The translations under genes and the position numbers were made by a program. Under the pieces are notes generated by a model. It was not told where the DNA came from. It worked only from the letters and a program-made list of their open reading frames with translations, and did not search any database. From DASSQJ01 sp963730165 (GTDB taxonomy: Bacteria; Actinomycetota; Actinomycetes; Actinomycetales; Dermatophilaceae), in contig CAVSQS010000005.1 in assembly GCA_963730165.1 (NCBI GenBank), forward strand, positions 620,001 through 684,000: 64,000 bases of DNA, given 5' to 3'. Positions 41,969 to 50,972 of the stretch are shown one piece after another; the first letter of the stretch is position 1, and every line of letters begins with the position of its first letter.

Positions 41969-42721
41969 TCAGTCCAGCCGCTGCAGGGTGTCCGGCCGGA
42001 GCCACCCCCGGGCCCGCCAGAGCGTGAGCGCGTCGGCCAGGGCGGCTCGGGCCGCCTCCCGCCGGCCCGGGTCCGCCTGGCTCCAGGTCTCGTCGAACCA
42101 CCGTCGCAGCCGCTCCTGCTCGGCGCGCTGGTCGAGGTCCCGGATGCGGCGGCTCGGCCCGAGGTGGCGCCCCAGCATGAGCATGGTGAGGCTGTCGGCA
42201 CCGGCGTCGGCCTCGAGGTGGGCCTCGATCGCCTGACGGGCGGTGGGCTCGGCGAGCGCGCGCGGCGGGGCGGGGTGACGGGTGTCCGGCGGGGGTGGCG
42301 GCTCGGCACGCTTCGAGGTGGTGGGCCGCGCCTGGGCGCGCGCCGCGGGGGCCGGGGCCGGCGTCACCGCGGGCCGAGGCTCGGCAGCTGCGGTGCGCGT
42401 CTCCGGCAGGTCCCTGCCGAACAGGAAGACCGACACGTACCCCTCCGGCACCGGCGCCGACGAGGACTCGGCGACCACGTCCGCGTCGCAGGAGCGGCAG
42501 AGGACCACCTCGCGGTGCCCGACCACCGCCACCTGGTTGCCGCGGGGCGTGCGCGTCATCACCTGGCGGCGCGGGACCCCACCGGGGGCGCCGCAGCCCT
42601 TGCACCGCGGGTCGCCGCGCCGCCAGACGGCGCCGCACGCGCCGCAGGTGATCTCGATGTCGTCGGCGGCGGGGCTGCCGCTGAGGTCCTCGGACTCGCC
42701 GCAGGTCGGGCACTCGATCAC
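41969..42721 (-). CDS. Zinc-ribbon protein of unknown function
   Basis: A 250-residue protein. The N-terminus has CPTCGESED, CGACGAVWRRGDPRCKGCGAPG and a later CRSCDADVV, giving one or two zinc ribbons. A Pro/Ala-rich linker (about 110-155) leads to a helical C-terminal domain ending in LALRRWF-like helices (RRWFDETWSQADPGRREAARAALADAL). GTG start with GGGAGGTGAG upstream. It is divergent from the NfeD gene. Function unknown. Confidence 0.75.
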   Translation of the reverse strand: MIECPTCGESEDLSGSPAADDIEITCGACGAVWRRGDPRCKGCGAPGGVPRRQVMTRTPRGNQVAVVGHREVVLCRSCDADVVAESSSAPVPEGYVSVFLFGRDLPETRTAAAEPRPAVTPAPAPAARAQARPTTSKRAEPPPPPDTRHPAPPRALAEPTARQAIEAHLEADAGADSLTMLMLGRHLGPSRRIRDLDQRAEQERLRRWFDETWSQADPGRREAARAALADALTLWRARGWLRPDTLQRLD

Positions 42722-42808
42722 GGCTCACCTCCCGGGTGCAGTGGTCGTCCCCCAGCAGCGTGCCACGCGCCCGGTCGGACCGTAGGATGAGGGTGAGGAC
42801 GTGGTCAT

Positions 42809-44176
42809 GTGAGCCGTTTCCGGACAACCGCCGCCAGGGTCGCCATGCTGGCGCTGTTCGGGTGGGCCATGATCGCGCTCGGCTCGAGCGCCCCCGCGCA
42901 CGCGCAGTCGGAGCCGTCCCCCCAGGTCCTCGCCACCGAGGTCTCCGGCGCCATCACCCCCGTCGTGGCCGACCAGGTCGCGGCGGGCCTCGAGCGGGCC
43001 AACGCCGGTGGCTTCACGGCGTACGTCATCGAGCTCGACACCCCCGGCGGGCTCGTGACGGCGATGCGCGACATCGTCGAGGGCATCCTCGCCAGCGAGG
43101 TGCCCGTCGTCGTCTACGTCAGCCCGGACGGCGCCCGCGCCGCGTCCGCGGGGGCGGTCATCACCTACGCCTCGCACGTGGCGGTCATGGCCCCCGGCAC
43201 CACGATCGGGGCGGCGACCCCGGTCGGGATGGAGGGCGAGGACCTCGGCACCAAGATCGTCAACGACGCGGCCTCGCAGGCGCGGGCCCTGGCCGAGCTG
43301 CGGGGTCGGGACGTCGACTTCGCCGTCGAGTCGGTGACCGAGGGCCGCTCGGTGAGCGTCGGCGAGGCCGTGGAGCTCGGTGTCGTCGACGGCGTCGCCA
43401 CCGACCTCGCCAGGGCCCTCGACCTCGCTGACGGCCGGGTCGTGACCGTGGTGGGCGACCGCGAGGTCACCGTCGACACCGCGGGTGCGACGGTCGTCCG
43501 GGAGGACATGGGGTTCTTCCGGTCGGTGCTGCAGTTCCTCGCCGACCCGAACATCGCCTTCCTCCTGCTCACCCTCGGCACCCTCGGCCTGATCTACGAG
43601 CTCGCCACCCCCGGCATCGGCGTCGCCGGCGCCACCGGCGCCACCGCCCTCCTGCTCGCCCTGTTCAGCCTGTCCGTCCTGCCGGTCGACGTCGTCGGGG
43701 TCCTGCTGCTCGTCCTGGCCCTCGGACTCTTCGTCGCCGAGCTCTTCGCGCCCGGGATCGGGGGCTTCGCCTTCGGTGGCGCTGCCGTCCTCGTGCTCGC
43801 CTCCGCGTTCCTCTTCGACGAGGCGACCGGGATCTCCGTGGACCTCTGGGCCGCGGTGCCCGTCGCACTCGTCATGTTCGCGGGTGCGGTGGTCGCGGCG
43901 CGGCTGGCCCACCGGACGCGCCACCAGCGCTCCTCGACCACCGGCGCCGACGTCCTGCTCGGCCGCGACGTGCACGTCGAGCGCGTGACGGGCGAGACCG
44001 GACGCACGTTCGCCGCCGGGGCCTGGTGGACGGTGCGCAGTGTCGGCGGGCCGCTCGTCGACGGCGGCAGCGCGAGGGTCGTCGGCCTCGACGGGCTGAC
44101 CCTCCTCGCCGAGCCGGCCCCACCCGACCACCCCACCCAGGCCACCCTCGCAACCGGAAAGGACGACCATGAGTAG
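42809..44176 (+). CDS. NfeD-family membrane serine protease
   Basis: A 455-residue membrane protease (long NfeD type). A signal peptide (residues 1-32, ending SAPAHA) leads to a ClpP-like S49 protease domain with ELDTPGGLVTAMRDIVEGI and the catalytic Ser in ARAASAGAVITYASH; the Lys base is probably in GTKIVND. Four membrane helices (about 235-370) and a C-terminal OB-fold NfeD domain follow. Archaeal relatives (PH1510) cleave the partner stomatin. The slipin gene follows with 8 bp overlap, the conserved pair. GTG start. Confidence 0.93.
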   Translation: MSRFRTTAARVAMLALFGWAMIALGSSAPAHAQSEPSPQVLATEVSGAITPVVADQVAAGLERANAGGFTAYVIELDTPGGLVTAMRDIVEGILASEVPVVVYVSPDGARAASAGAVITYASHVAVMAPGTTIGAATPVGMEGEDLGTKIVNDAASQARALAELRGRDVDFAVESVTEGRSVSVGEAVELGVVDGVATDLARALDLADGRVVTVVGDREVTVDTAGATVVREDMGFFRSVLQFLADPNIAFLLLTLGTLGLIYELATPGIGVAGATGATALLLALFSLSVLPVDVVGVLLLVLALGLFVAELFAPGIGGFAFGGAAVLVLASAFLFDEATGISVDLWAAVPVALVMFAGAVVAARLAHRTRHQRSSTTGADVLLGRDVHVERVTGETGRTFAAGAWWTVRSVGGPLVDGGSARVVGLDGLTLLAEPAPPDHPTQATLATGKDDHE

Positions 44177-44936
44177 CGGACTGCTCATCGGCATCGCGCT
44201 GGCGGTGATCCTCGTCGTCATCATCCTCATGGCGGCGATCAAGGTGCTGCCGGAGTACGAGCGCGGCGTCATCTTCCGGCTCGGCCGGATCCAACCGCTC
44301 AAGGGGCCTGGGCTGATCTTCATCATCCCGGTCATCGACCGGCTCGTGCGGGTCACCCTGCGGACCCAGACGTACGACATCCCGCCCCAGGACGTCATCA
44401 CCGAGGACAACGTCACCGTCCGGGTCAACGCCGTCGCCTACTTCAACGTCGTGGACGCCGCGCGTTCGGTGCTCTCGATCGACGACTACCGGTACGGCAC
44501 CCAGCAGGTCGCCCAGACGACCCTGCGGAGCGTGCTCGGCCAGACCTCGCTCGACGACCTGCTGACCAAGCGCGACGAGATCAACATCCAGCTCCAGCGG
44601 ATCATCGACTCGGTCACCGACCCGTGGGGGGTCAAGGTGACGATCGTCGAGGTCAAGGACGTCATCCTCCCCGAGTCGATGCGGCGGGCCATGGCCAGCC
44701 AGGCCGAGGCGGAGCGGAACCGGCGGGCCAAGATCATCCACGCGCTCGGTGAGAAGGAGGCGGCCCACAACCTCGGTGACGCCGCCGCCATCCTCGAGGA
44801 GCACCCCGCCGCCCTCCAGCTGCGCATCCTCCAAACGCTGCTCGAGATCGGGGCCGAGCGGAACTCGGTCATCGCCTTCCCGCTCCCGATGGAGCTGCTC
44901 CGCCTCCTCGACACGAAGAAGCCGTCCGGGGACTGA
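44169..44936 (+). CDS. Slipin (stomatin-like SPFH protein)
   Basis: A 255-residue protein with one N-terminal membrane helix (GLLIGIALAVILVVIILMAAI), then the SPFH domain: EYERGVIFRLGRIQPLKGPGLIFIIPVIDRL in parts, VRVNAVAYFNVVD and the helical AMASQAEAERNRRAKIIHALGEKEAA. It forms oligomeric membrane microdomains and is the usual substrate or partner of the adjacent NfeD protease. The last residues are hydrophobic, as in the cleavage site of archaeal stomatin. Confidence 0.94.
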   Translation: MSSGLLIGIALAVILVVIILMAAIKVLPEYERGVIFRLGRIQPLKGPGLIFIIPVIDRLVRVTLRTQTYDIPPQDVITEDNVTVRVNAVAYFNVVDAARSVLSIDDYRYGTQQVAQTTLRSVLGQTSLDDLLTKRDEINIQLQRIIDSVTDPWGVKVTIVEVKDVILPESMRRAMASQAEAERNRRAKIIHALGEKEAAHNLGDAAAILEEHPAALQLRILQTLLEIGAERNSVIAFPLPMELLRLLDTKKPSGD

Positions 44937-44944
44937 GTCCGGGT

Positions 44945-44967
44945 GCAGTCGCCGGACCGGCGGCTGC
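44945..44967. terminator. Probable bidirectional terminator
   Basis: GCAGTCGCC, loop GGACC, GGCGGCTGC: nine pairs with one G-U, between convergent genes ending at 44936 and 45014. Confidence 0.55.
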
Positions 44968-45013
44968 GGGGGCCCTCACCTCGACGGCGCGACACCCACC
45001 GGCTGGTCGACGG

Positions 45014-46093
45014 TCACGCGGTGGGCGTGCCGAACTCGGCCGAGACCGCCGCCCAGACCGCGTCGGCACGGTCGTGCCCGCCGAGGCCTCGGGTCACGAA
45101 GGCGGCGCCGTAGCCGGAGGCCGGGTCGGCCCAGGCGCTGCAGCCGCCCGCACCACCCATGCCCAGCTCGACCCTGCCGCCCTCGTCGCTGACCTGCACG
45201 CCGAGCGCCCAGGCCACCGGTCGGTCGATGACGAGGTCGTGACCGGAGGCCGCCGGCTCGACGTACTGCCGCCAGAGGTCGTGCCCGAGGCGGGTCGCGA
45301 CCGTGCCGCCGGGCCGCACCACGTCGTCGTAGAAGCGCGCCAGCGACACGGCGGTGGCGTGGAGGGACACGGCGGGGAAGGCGGTGCGCCGGAACCGGTC
45401 GGAGTTGAGCACCCCCGGCTCGAGCAGGCCGGGCGGGCGGCCCAGCGCCGGGCCCCACCGCGGGTCGGCAAGGTAGTCGGAGCGCCAGGCCGGGCTCGGC
45501 TCGACGAGGGTCGCCACCCGGCCGAGGTCGGCCTCGTCCACCCGTAGGTGCAGGTCCCACCCGTCCGCCGCGGCGATGCGCGCGAACCGGTCGGCGAGCG
45601 GTTCGCCGGTGGCGCGTCGCAGCACCTCGTCGAGCAGGTGGCCGTAGGTCAGCGCGTGCTCCGCGATGCCGTCGCCGGGCGGGTGGACCGGGGCGGCGGC
45701 GGCCAGGAGGGCGACGAGCGCCTCGCGGTCGTCGTACTCGACCTGCGAGGCGGCCTCGGGGAACGCCGGCAGCCCCGCCTGGTGTGAGAGCAGGTGCCGG
45801 ATCGTCGTGGCGTCCTTCCCCGCCTGCGCGAACTCCGGCCAGACCGAGGCCACCCGCTGGCCCAGGCCGAGGTGTCCCTCGGCCACGGCGTCGAGGACGG
45901 CCAGCGCCGCGAACGGCTTGGCCACCGAGAACGTCATGACGAGGGTGTCCGAGGCCCACGGCGAGGAACCGTCACGGGCCCCGACGGCGTGGTCGACCTC
46001 GAGCACCCCACCGCGCACGACCGCCACGACGCCGCCCGGCTCGTGCCCCGAGGCCACGAGCGCGTCCAGCACGTCGCCCGGATGGCTGCTCAC
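45014..46093 (-). CDS. Serine hydrolase, beta-lactamase family
   Basis: A 359-residue protein of the class C beta-lactamase/EstB fold. The nucleophile motif is FSVAK (Ser56, Lys59). The second motif is YGH (Tyr150) rather than the usual YxN. HLLSHQAGLPAF and GMGGAGGCSAWADP complete the family pattern. No signal peptide is seen. A TAGGGT hexamer 8 nt before the GTG start suggests a leaderless mRNA. Likely an esterase; substrate unknown. Confidence 0.88.
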   Translation of the reverse strand: MSSHPGDVLDALVASGHEPGGVVAVVRGGVLEVDHAVGARDGSSPWASDTLVMTFSVAKPFAALAVLDAVAEGHLGLGQRVASVWPEFAQAGKDATTIRHLLSHQAGLPAFPEAASQVEYDDREALVALLAAAAPVHPPGDGIAEHALTYGHLLDEVLRRATGEPLADRFARIAAADGWDLHLRVDEADLGRVATLVEPSPAWRSDYLADPRWGPALGRPPGLLEPGVLNSDRFRRTAFPAVSLHATAVSLARFYDDVVRPGGTVATRLGHDLWRQYVEPAASGHDLVIDRPVAWALGVQVSDEGGRVELGMGGAGGCSAWADPASGYGAAFVTRGLGGHDRADAVWAAVSAEFGTPTA

Positions 46094-46101
46094 GGCGTGC
46101 C

Positions 46102-46107
46102 ACCCTA
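46102..46107 (-). promoter_or_regulatory. -10 element of a probable leaderless promoter (serine hydrolase)
   Basis: TAGGGT on the - strand, 8 nt before the GTG at 46093. Confidence 0.4.
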
Positions 46108-46286
46108 CGTCCCGCGCCCGACGCCTGCACCGGGCGCCGATGGCGCCGGGGTGGGAGCTGGCCGCCGAGAACCTCTGGCCGGGAGAGGCCCGGTCGGCGA
46201 CGCGCACCGGGCGAGGCGCGGACCGGGCCTCCTCACCGCACTCCGAACAGGCAGCATCGGCCCACGAGGGGACCGACCCCCCGGGC

Positions 46287-46292
46287 TAGGGT
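46287..46292 (+). promoter_or_regulatory. -10 element of a probable leaderless promoter (aldo/keto reductase)
   Basis: TAGGGT, 6 nt before the ATG at 46299. GGAG directly after it is too close to the start to be a good ribosome binding site. Confidence 0.4.
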
Positions 46293-46298
46293 GGAGCG

Positions 46299-47327
46299 AT
46301 GCGCTACCGACTGCTGGGCAACAGTGGCTGCGCGGTCTCGGAGCTGTGCCTCGGCACCATGACCTTCGGGGCCGAGACCGACGAGGCCGGTTCGCACGAA
46401 CAGCTCGACGTGTTCCTCGATGCCGGGGGCACGCTCGTGGACACCGCGGACGTCTACTCCGCGGGCGTCTCCGAGGAGATCATCGGCCGATGGCTGGCGG
46501 CGCGCCCGACCGAGGTCACCGAGCGTGTGGTCATCGCCACCAAGGGCCGGTTCGCCACCGACCCCACCCCCAACGGAAACGGCCTGTCCGCACGTCACCT
46601 GACCCGCGCCCTGGACGCGTCGCTGCGTCGGCTCGGGGTCGACGCCGTCGACCTCTACCAGGTGCACTCCTACGACCCGCACACCCCGCTCGAGGAGACG
46701 CTGCGCACGCTCGACGGGTTCGCACGGGCCGGGAAGATCCGGTACTACGGCCTCTCGAACTTCACCGGCTGGCAGCTGACGAAGGCCGTCCTCACCGCAC
46801 GGGCGTTGGGTCTGCGGGAGCCGGTGACGCTGCAGCCGCAGTACAGCCTCATCGTCCGTGAGATCGAGTGGGAGATCGTGCCCGCGGCGCTCGACGCCGG
46901 CATGGGCCTGCTGCCGTGGAGCCCCCTCGGTGGGGGCTGGCTCTCCGGCAAGTACCGCCGCGACCAGCGGCCGACCGGCGCGACGCGGCTCGGCGAGGAC
47001 CCCGGTCGCGGGATGGAGGCGTACGACCGACGCGGGAGCGAGCGGACGTGGCGGGTGGTCGACGCGGTGGGCCGGGTCGCCGAGAGCCGTGGGGTCTCCA
47101 TGGCCGAGGTCGCGCTCGCCTGGGTCAACAACCGTCCCGCGGTGGTCTCGACGATCATCGGTGCCCGGACGACCGGGCAGCTCGAGACGAACCTGCGGGC
47201 GGCCGGGCTCGAGCTCACGGCCGAGGAGTGCTCACTGCTCGACGAGGCGAGCGACCTGCGTGCCACCGACTACCCGTACGGGGAGATGGGCCTGAACCAG
47301 CGCGCGCGCCGCCTCGGAGGCGGTTAG
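46299..47327 (+). CDS. Aldo/keto reductase
   Basis: A 342-residue NADPH-dependent reductase of the AKR11/YajO-like type. Catalytic residues: Asp and Tyr in LVDTADVYSAGVSEEIIG, Lys in VVIATKGRF and His in LYQVHSYDPH. IRYYGLSNFTGWQLTKA, LQPQYSLIVREIEWEI and VSTIIGARTTGQLETNL are further family marks. It is divergent from the serine hydrolase. Substrate unknown. Confidence 0.93.
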   Translation: MRYRLLGNSGCAVSELCLGTMTFGAETDEAGSHEQLDVFLDAGGTLVDTADVYSAGVSEEIIGRWLAARPTEVTERVVIATKGRFATDPTPNGNGLSARHLTRALDASLRRLGVDAVDLYQVHSYDPHTPLEETLRTLDGFARAGKIRYYGLSNFTGWQLTKAVLTARALGLREPVTLQPQYSLIVREIEWEIVPAALDAGMGLLPWSPLGGGWLSGKYRRDQRPTGATRLGEDPGRGMEAYDRRGSERTWRVVDAVGRVAESRGVSMAEVALAWVNNRPAVVSTIIGARTTGQLETNLRAAGLELTAEECSLLDEASDLRATDYPYGEMGLNQRARRLGGG

Positions 47328-47482
47328 CTCGCATTCGGGGTGGCGCCTCGGACCACCCCCGCCGGTCCGCAATCGACGAAGGCGTCGAATGCTGCGCACC
47401 ACGCCGGATGGCGCGCAACCCTTGACAGGACGACCGCCGGGTACTTCCTTTGACAGTGCGACTCAGGAGGGGAGAACTCGGT

Positions 47483-49702
47483 ATGGCGACAGCGTGGTGG
47501 CGGATCCGCATGGTTCTCGTGGCCGGGGTGGTGACCGCCATGACGGCGGCCACGGCAGCGGTCACCGCGGCCCAGCCGCCGGGGGCGAACGAGGCGGCCC
47601 CGCCGCCGACCCTGGCGTGCGACGACCTCGACTCGGCCCTCTGCCTGTTGCCGTTCCCCAACGACGTCTTCACGGTCGCCGACCCGACGAGCGCCACCGG
47701 TCGCCGGGTGCACCTGGAGGCGACGTCGACGCCGGTCAGCCAGCTCACCGGACGGCCCGTCGACCCCACGTCCTGGAACCGCAACGACGGCTTCTCGCCG
47801 GGCTCCCCGATCCTCACTTACGTGCCCGGCATCGACCTGCACCAGACGTGGGGCACGAGCGACCAGCCGCACTCCGCCGCCGCGCCCAACGAGCTCGGAT
47901 ACTTCGACTACCGCGACCAGCTCGCCGACATCGACCGCTACCGCGCACCGGACGCCCCGATCGTGCTCCTCGACGCCGACACCGGGGAGCGGGTCCCGTT
48001 CTGGTCCGAGATCGACCAGCACCCGCTCGACGACGCCCAACGGGCCGGCGCCGGCGCCTACACCGACCTCGGCCAGCAGCTGCTCATCGTGCGCCCGGCG
48101 GTCAACCTCACCGAGGGGCACCGGTACATCGTCGCCCTGCGACACCTGAAGAACGGCAGCGGAGAGGTCATCCCGGCGAGCAGCGCGTTCGCCGCGTACC
48201 GCGACGGGCAGGTCGACGACCCCCGGACAGCGCACCTGGACTCGCTCTTCGCCACCCTGTCCCGGGCCGGCGTCGCGCGGCAGGATCTCTACCTCACCTG
48301 GGACTTCACGGTGGCCTCCCGCCAGTCCCTCACCGCGCCCGTGCTGCACATGCGGGACGAGGCGTTCGCGCAGCTCGGCGACACCGACCTCGCCGACCTG
48401 CGCGTCCAGGGGAAGTCGCCGCAGTTCAGCGTCACCTCGGTGCAGGACCTCGACCCGGCGACGAACAACGGCACCGCCCGACGCGTCGAGGGCACGGTCA
48501 CGGTCCCCAACTTCCTCAACACCCCTGACGGGCGCACGGGGTCGGTGTTCAACGACCCGGACCACGACGGCATCCCCGACCAGAACGGCACCCTGCAGGC
48601 CCGGTTCATCTGCGACCTGCCCCAGTCCGCCGTCGACGGGAAGGCCCGCGCGCTGCCGCTCCTCTACGGGCACGGTCTCCTCGGCAGCCCGTCGGAGGTC
48701 AACGGCGGCTCCGGCCTGCAGATGCGCCTGCGCGGCTACGCCACCTGCGCCACCCCGTGGATCGGCATGGCCCAGGACGACCAGCAGACGGTCGTCGGGC
48801 TGATGACGGACATCTCCGGCTTCGAGACCGTCGCCGACCGTTCCCAGCAGGGGTTCCTCGACTTGATGTACGTCGGGCGGGCCCTGGTCCACCACGACGG
48901 CTTCGCGAGCGACGCGGCCTTCCGGGTGCAGCGCGGCAAGGGGACCTCGACCCCGGCCATCCGGACCGCCCCGCGCGGCGGCACCTCGCCGCTGGCGTAC
49001 GACGGCAACAGCCAGGGCGCGATCATGGGCGGCGCCTACATGGCCCTCACCCCCGACGCGCAGCGCGGCGTGCTCGGCGTCCCCGGCATGAACTACTCGA
49101 CCCTGCTCAACCGCAGCGTCGACTTCGAGAACAACCCCTACCTCGCCGGCCTGCTCTACCAGGCCTACCCGCAGCCCGAGGAGCAGCAGCTGATCTTCGT
49201 CCTGCTCCAGATGCTCTGGGACCGCGCCGAGGCCAACGGCTACGCGAACCACATGACGGCCGACCCGCTGCCGAACACGCCGCAGCACGAGATTCTCATG
49301 CACGTGGCGATCGGCGACCACCAGGTGGCGAACGTCGCCGCCGAGGTGGAGGCGCGCACCATCGGTGCCAAGCTCATGGTCCCGGCCCTTCTCCCCGGCA
49401 AGCACTGGGAGGAGAACCCGTACTACACCCCGACCGCGACCTACCCGTACCGCGGCTCGGCGATGGTCTACTGGGACTCCGGCAACGCCACGCCGCCGAA
49501 CGGCAACATCCCGGCCGACTACGGCGAGGACCCGCACGAGCACCCCCGGCGCGAGCCGGCCGGCGCCTACCAGAAGGCCCGGTTCCTCCAGGACGGTCTC
49601 GTCGTCGACGTCTGCAGCGACCGGCCCTACCTGACGATGCACAACCCGCTGGCCGGCGGGGAGCCGTACTGCACGAGCTACCCGGGCTCCGCCACCTCCT
49701 GA
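47483..49702 (+). CDS. Large secreted protein with alpha/beta-hydrolase-like core
   Basis: A 739-residue exported protein with a signal peptide at residues about 1-33 (MVLVAGVVTAMTAATAAVTA). A Cys-containing mature N-terminus (CDDLDSALCLLPFPNDVF) is followed by a long domain of bacterial Ig-like or beta character. The C-terminal part has LPLLYGHGLLG and a nucleophile-elbow-like YDGNSQGAIMGG, and a possible catalytic His in IGDHQVAN. This order resembles a family of large secreted proteins found near lipid or steroid genes in actinobacteria. AGGAGGGGAG precedes the ATG. Lipase or esterase activity is inferred only. Confidence 0.75.
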   Translation: MATAWWRIRMVLVAGVVTAMTAATAAVTAAQPPGANEAAPPPTLACDDLDSALCLLPFPNDVFTVADPTSATGRRVHLEATSTPVSQLTGRPVDPTSWNRNDGFSPGSPILTYVPGIDLHQTWGTSDQPHSAAAPNELGYFDYRDQLADIDRYRAPDAPIVLLDADTGERVPFWSEIDQHPLDDAQRAGAGAYTDLGQQLLIVRPAVNLTEGHRYIVALRHLKNGSGEVIPASSAFAAYRDGQVDDPRTAHLDSLFATLSRAGVARQDLYLTWDFTVASRQSLTAPVLHMRDEAFAQLGDTDLADLRVQGKSPQFSVTSVQDLDPATNNGTARRVEGTVTVPNFLNTPDGRTGSVFNDPDHDGIPDQNGTLQARFICDLPQSAVDGKARALPLLYGHGLLGSPSEVNGGSGLQMRLRGYATCATPWIGMAQDDQQTVVGLMTDISGFETVADRSQQGFLDLMYVGRALVHHDGFASDAAFRVQRGKGTSTPAIRTAPRGGTSPLAYDGNSQGAIMGGAYMALTPDAQRGVLGVPGMNYSTLLNRSVDFENNPYLAGLLYQAYPQPEEQQLIFVLLQMLWDRAEANGYANHMTADPLPNTPQHEILMHVAIGDHQVANVAAEVEARTIGAKLMVPALLPGKHWEENPYYTPTATYPYRGSAMVYWDSGNATPPNGNIPADYGEDPHEHPRREPAGAYQKARFLQDGLVVDVCSDRPYLTMHNPLAGGEPYCTSYPGSATS

Positions 49703-49804
49703 GGACCGGCCGGCGGCGCACGAGGGCCGCACCCTCGCCTCCAGCGGGCGTGCGCGCCTCGGGCTGTGGCGGGCTCGCCGTGGGCCCCGACCCGGGCGCG
49801 AGCA

Positions 49805-50272
49805 CTACTCCTGCGCGCCCTCGACGGTCGACCCCGTCGGGGGCCGGCCGTGGATCACCGAGGCGAAGAGCGCCTCGTAGTCGCCGACCATCCGCTCGGC
49901 CGAGAACCGCGCGATGGCGTCGGCCCGGCAGGCGCCCCGGTCGAGGTGGGCGGCCGCGTGCACGGCCTCGACGGCTCCGTCCAGCCCGGTGACGAGGAAG
50001 CCGGTGACCCCCTGCCGCACGATCTCGGGCATCGACCCCCGCGCGCGGGTGATGACGGGGGTCCCGGTGGCCATCGCCTCGACGACGGAGAGGCCGAACG
50101 GGCCGTCGACCTCGATGAGGTGGCGCAGGGCCCTGGCGCCGCCCAGGAGCCGGTCGCGCTCCGTCGATCCGACCGGACCGACATAGGTGACCCGCACGCC
50201 GTCGAGGAACGGCTCGACGTGCTCCCGGTGGTAGTCGGCGTCCTGGACGACGCCGGCGATGACCAGGGGCAT
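49805..50272 (-). pseudogene. C-terminal remnant of a glycosyltransferase (GT4 family)
   Basis: The last 155 residues match the donor-binding half of a group 1 glycosyltransferase: MPLVIAGVVQDADYHREHV, VTYVGPVGSTERDRLLGGAR, then GPFGLSVVEAMATGTPVITRARGSMPEIVRQGVTGFLV with the conserved Glu of the E-x7-E motif. About 200 residues of the acceptor half are absent. Traces continue upstream to about 50,340 in changing frames (HRA, VAA), so the 5' part has decayed. It lies at the edge of the catabolic locus. Confidence 0.7.
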
Positions 50273-50609
50273 TGGCGGGGTGGCGATGGGCCCGCCGCGA
50301 CCCGCGCGGTGCTGCCCGCCCAGAGGCAGGCGACGTACTCGCGGGCATCCTTCGTGCAGCAGCTGCGCGAGCTCGGCGGCGACCAGACGGACTCCACCTT
50401 CGTGCTCGACGCCCTGCCGGACACCTTCGGTCGCACCGAGCTGGGCCTGGGCATCGACCGGCTGCACGACCAGCGCCTGACCCGGGGGGCGACCGAGTGC
50501 ATGCGCTCACCAGGAGCGCCGGGAGGAGGCACAGGGAAACGGTGGGTGGCGAATGGCCACCGCCCTCCCGGCGGATCACGCAGCGACCCCCGTCGGCCCG
50601 GAGGTCCGC
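50273..50609. other. Gene-free stretch between the glycosyltransferase remnant and the catabolic operon
   Basis: 337 bp. The first 70 bp may be decayed glycosyltransferase sequence. A + strand open frame (FVQQLRELGGDQTDSTFVLD and following) runs through it but has no start signal or recognisable domain. I see no terminator, tRNA or inverted terminal repeats. Confidence 0.5.
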
Positions 50610-50972
50610 TCAGGCGGCTGGCCCAGCCTCCCGGGTCACCTCGACGGGCTCGGCGAGCACGTAGAAGCGGAATGCCGTGCGACCTTGCGGGCTCCGTCCG
50701 GCAGGCACGGGGTGCTCCTCGAACCACTGCACGTAGCGCTGGTAGGCCGATTCGTCGGCGAAGTGCATCTCGGCGATCCGATAGAAGCTGGATCCGTGGA
50801 CCGGGGTATCGCCGGTGGCCTTGGTCACGGGCCGCAGGACCTTGTTGAAGACCAACTTGTCCAGATGCGGATTGGCGAGCAGGTCCGGTGCGTGGACGTT
50901 GAACAGCCAGTCCTCGTACTCCTGCTCGCTCACCCCGGGTTGGATGTCATAGCCAAGGATCGTCTTGATCAT
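50610..50972 (-). CDS. EthD-like small barrel protein
   Basis: A 120-residue protein. MIKTILGYDIQPGVSEQEYEDWLFNVHAPD with the conserved His, and FYRIAEMHFADESAYQRYVQWFEEH, match the EthD/dimeric alpha-beta-barrel fold seen in degradation pathways. The ATG overlaps the stop of the upstream gene (ATGA). It is the last gene of the catabolic operon. It may handle an unstable pathway intermediate. Confidence 0.78.
   Translation of the reverse strand: MIKTILGYDIQPGVSEQEYEDWLFNVHAPDLLANPHLDKLVFNKVLRPVTKATGDTPVHGSSFYRIAEMHFADESAYQRYVQWFEEHPVPAGRSPQGRTAFRFYVLAEPVEVTREAGPAA

Noticed and set aside
47422..47447. TTGACA followed by TACTTC upstream of the secreted hydrolase
   Set aside because: Spacing of 14 nt is too short and the -10 is poor; a second TTGACAG nearby is probably chance.
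47324..49732. 802-residue - strand open frame opposite the secreted hydrolase
   Set aside because: Mirror of a well-supported + strand gene with signal peptide and ribosome site; the - frame shows Val/Arg/Gly/Asp-rich shadow composition.
50300..50560. + strand frame with FVQQLRELGGDQTDSTFVLD-like sequence
   Set aside because: No start signal, no domain and it overlaps decayed glycosyltransferase sequence; considered a transposase fragment but no matching motif was found.
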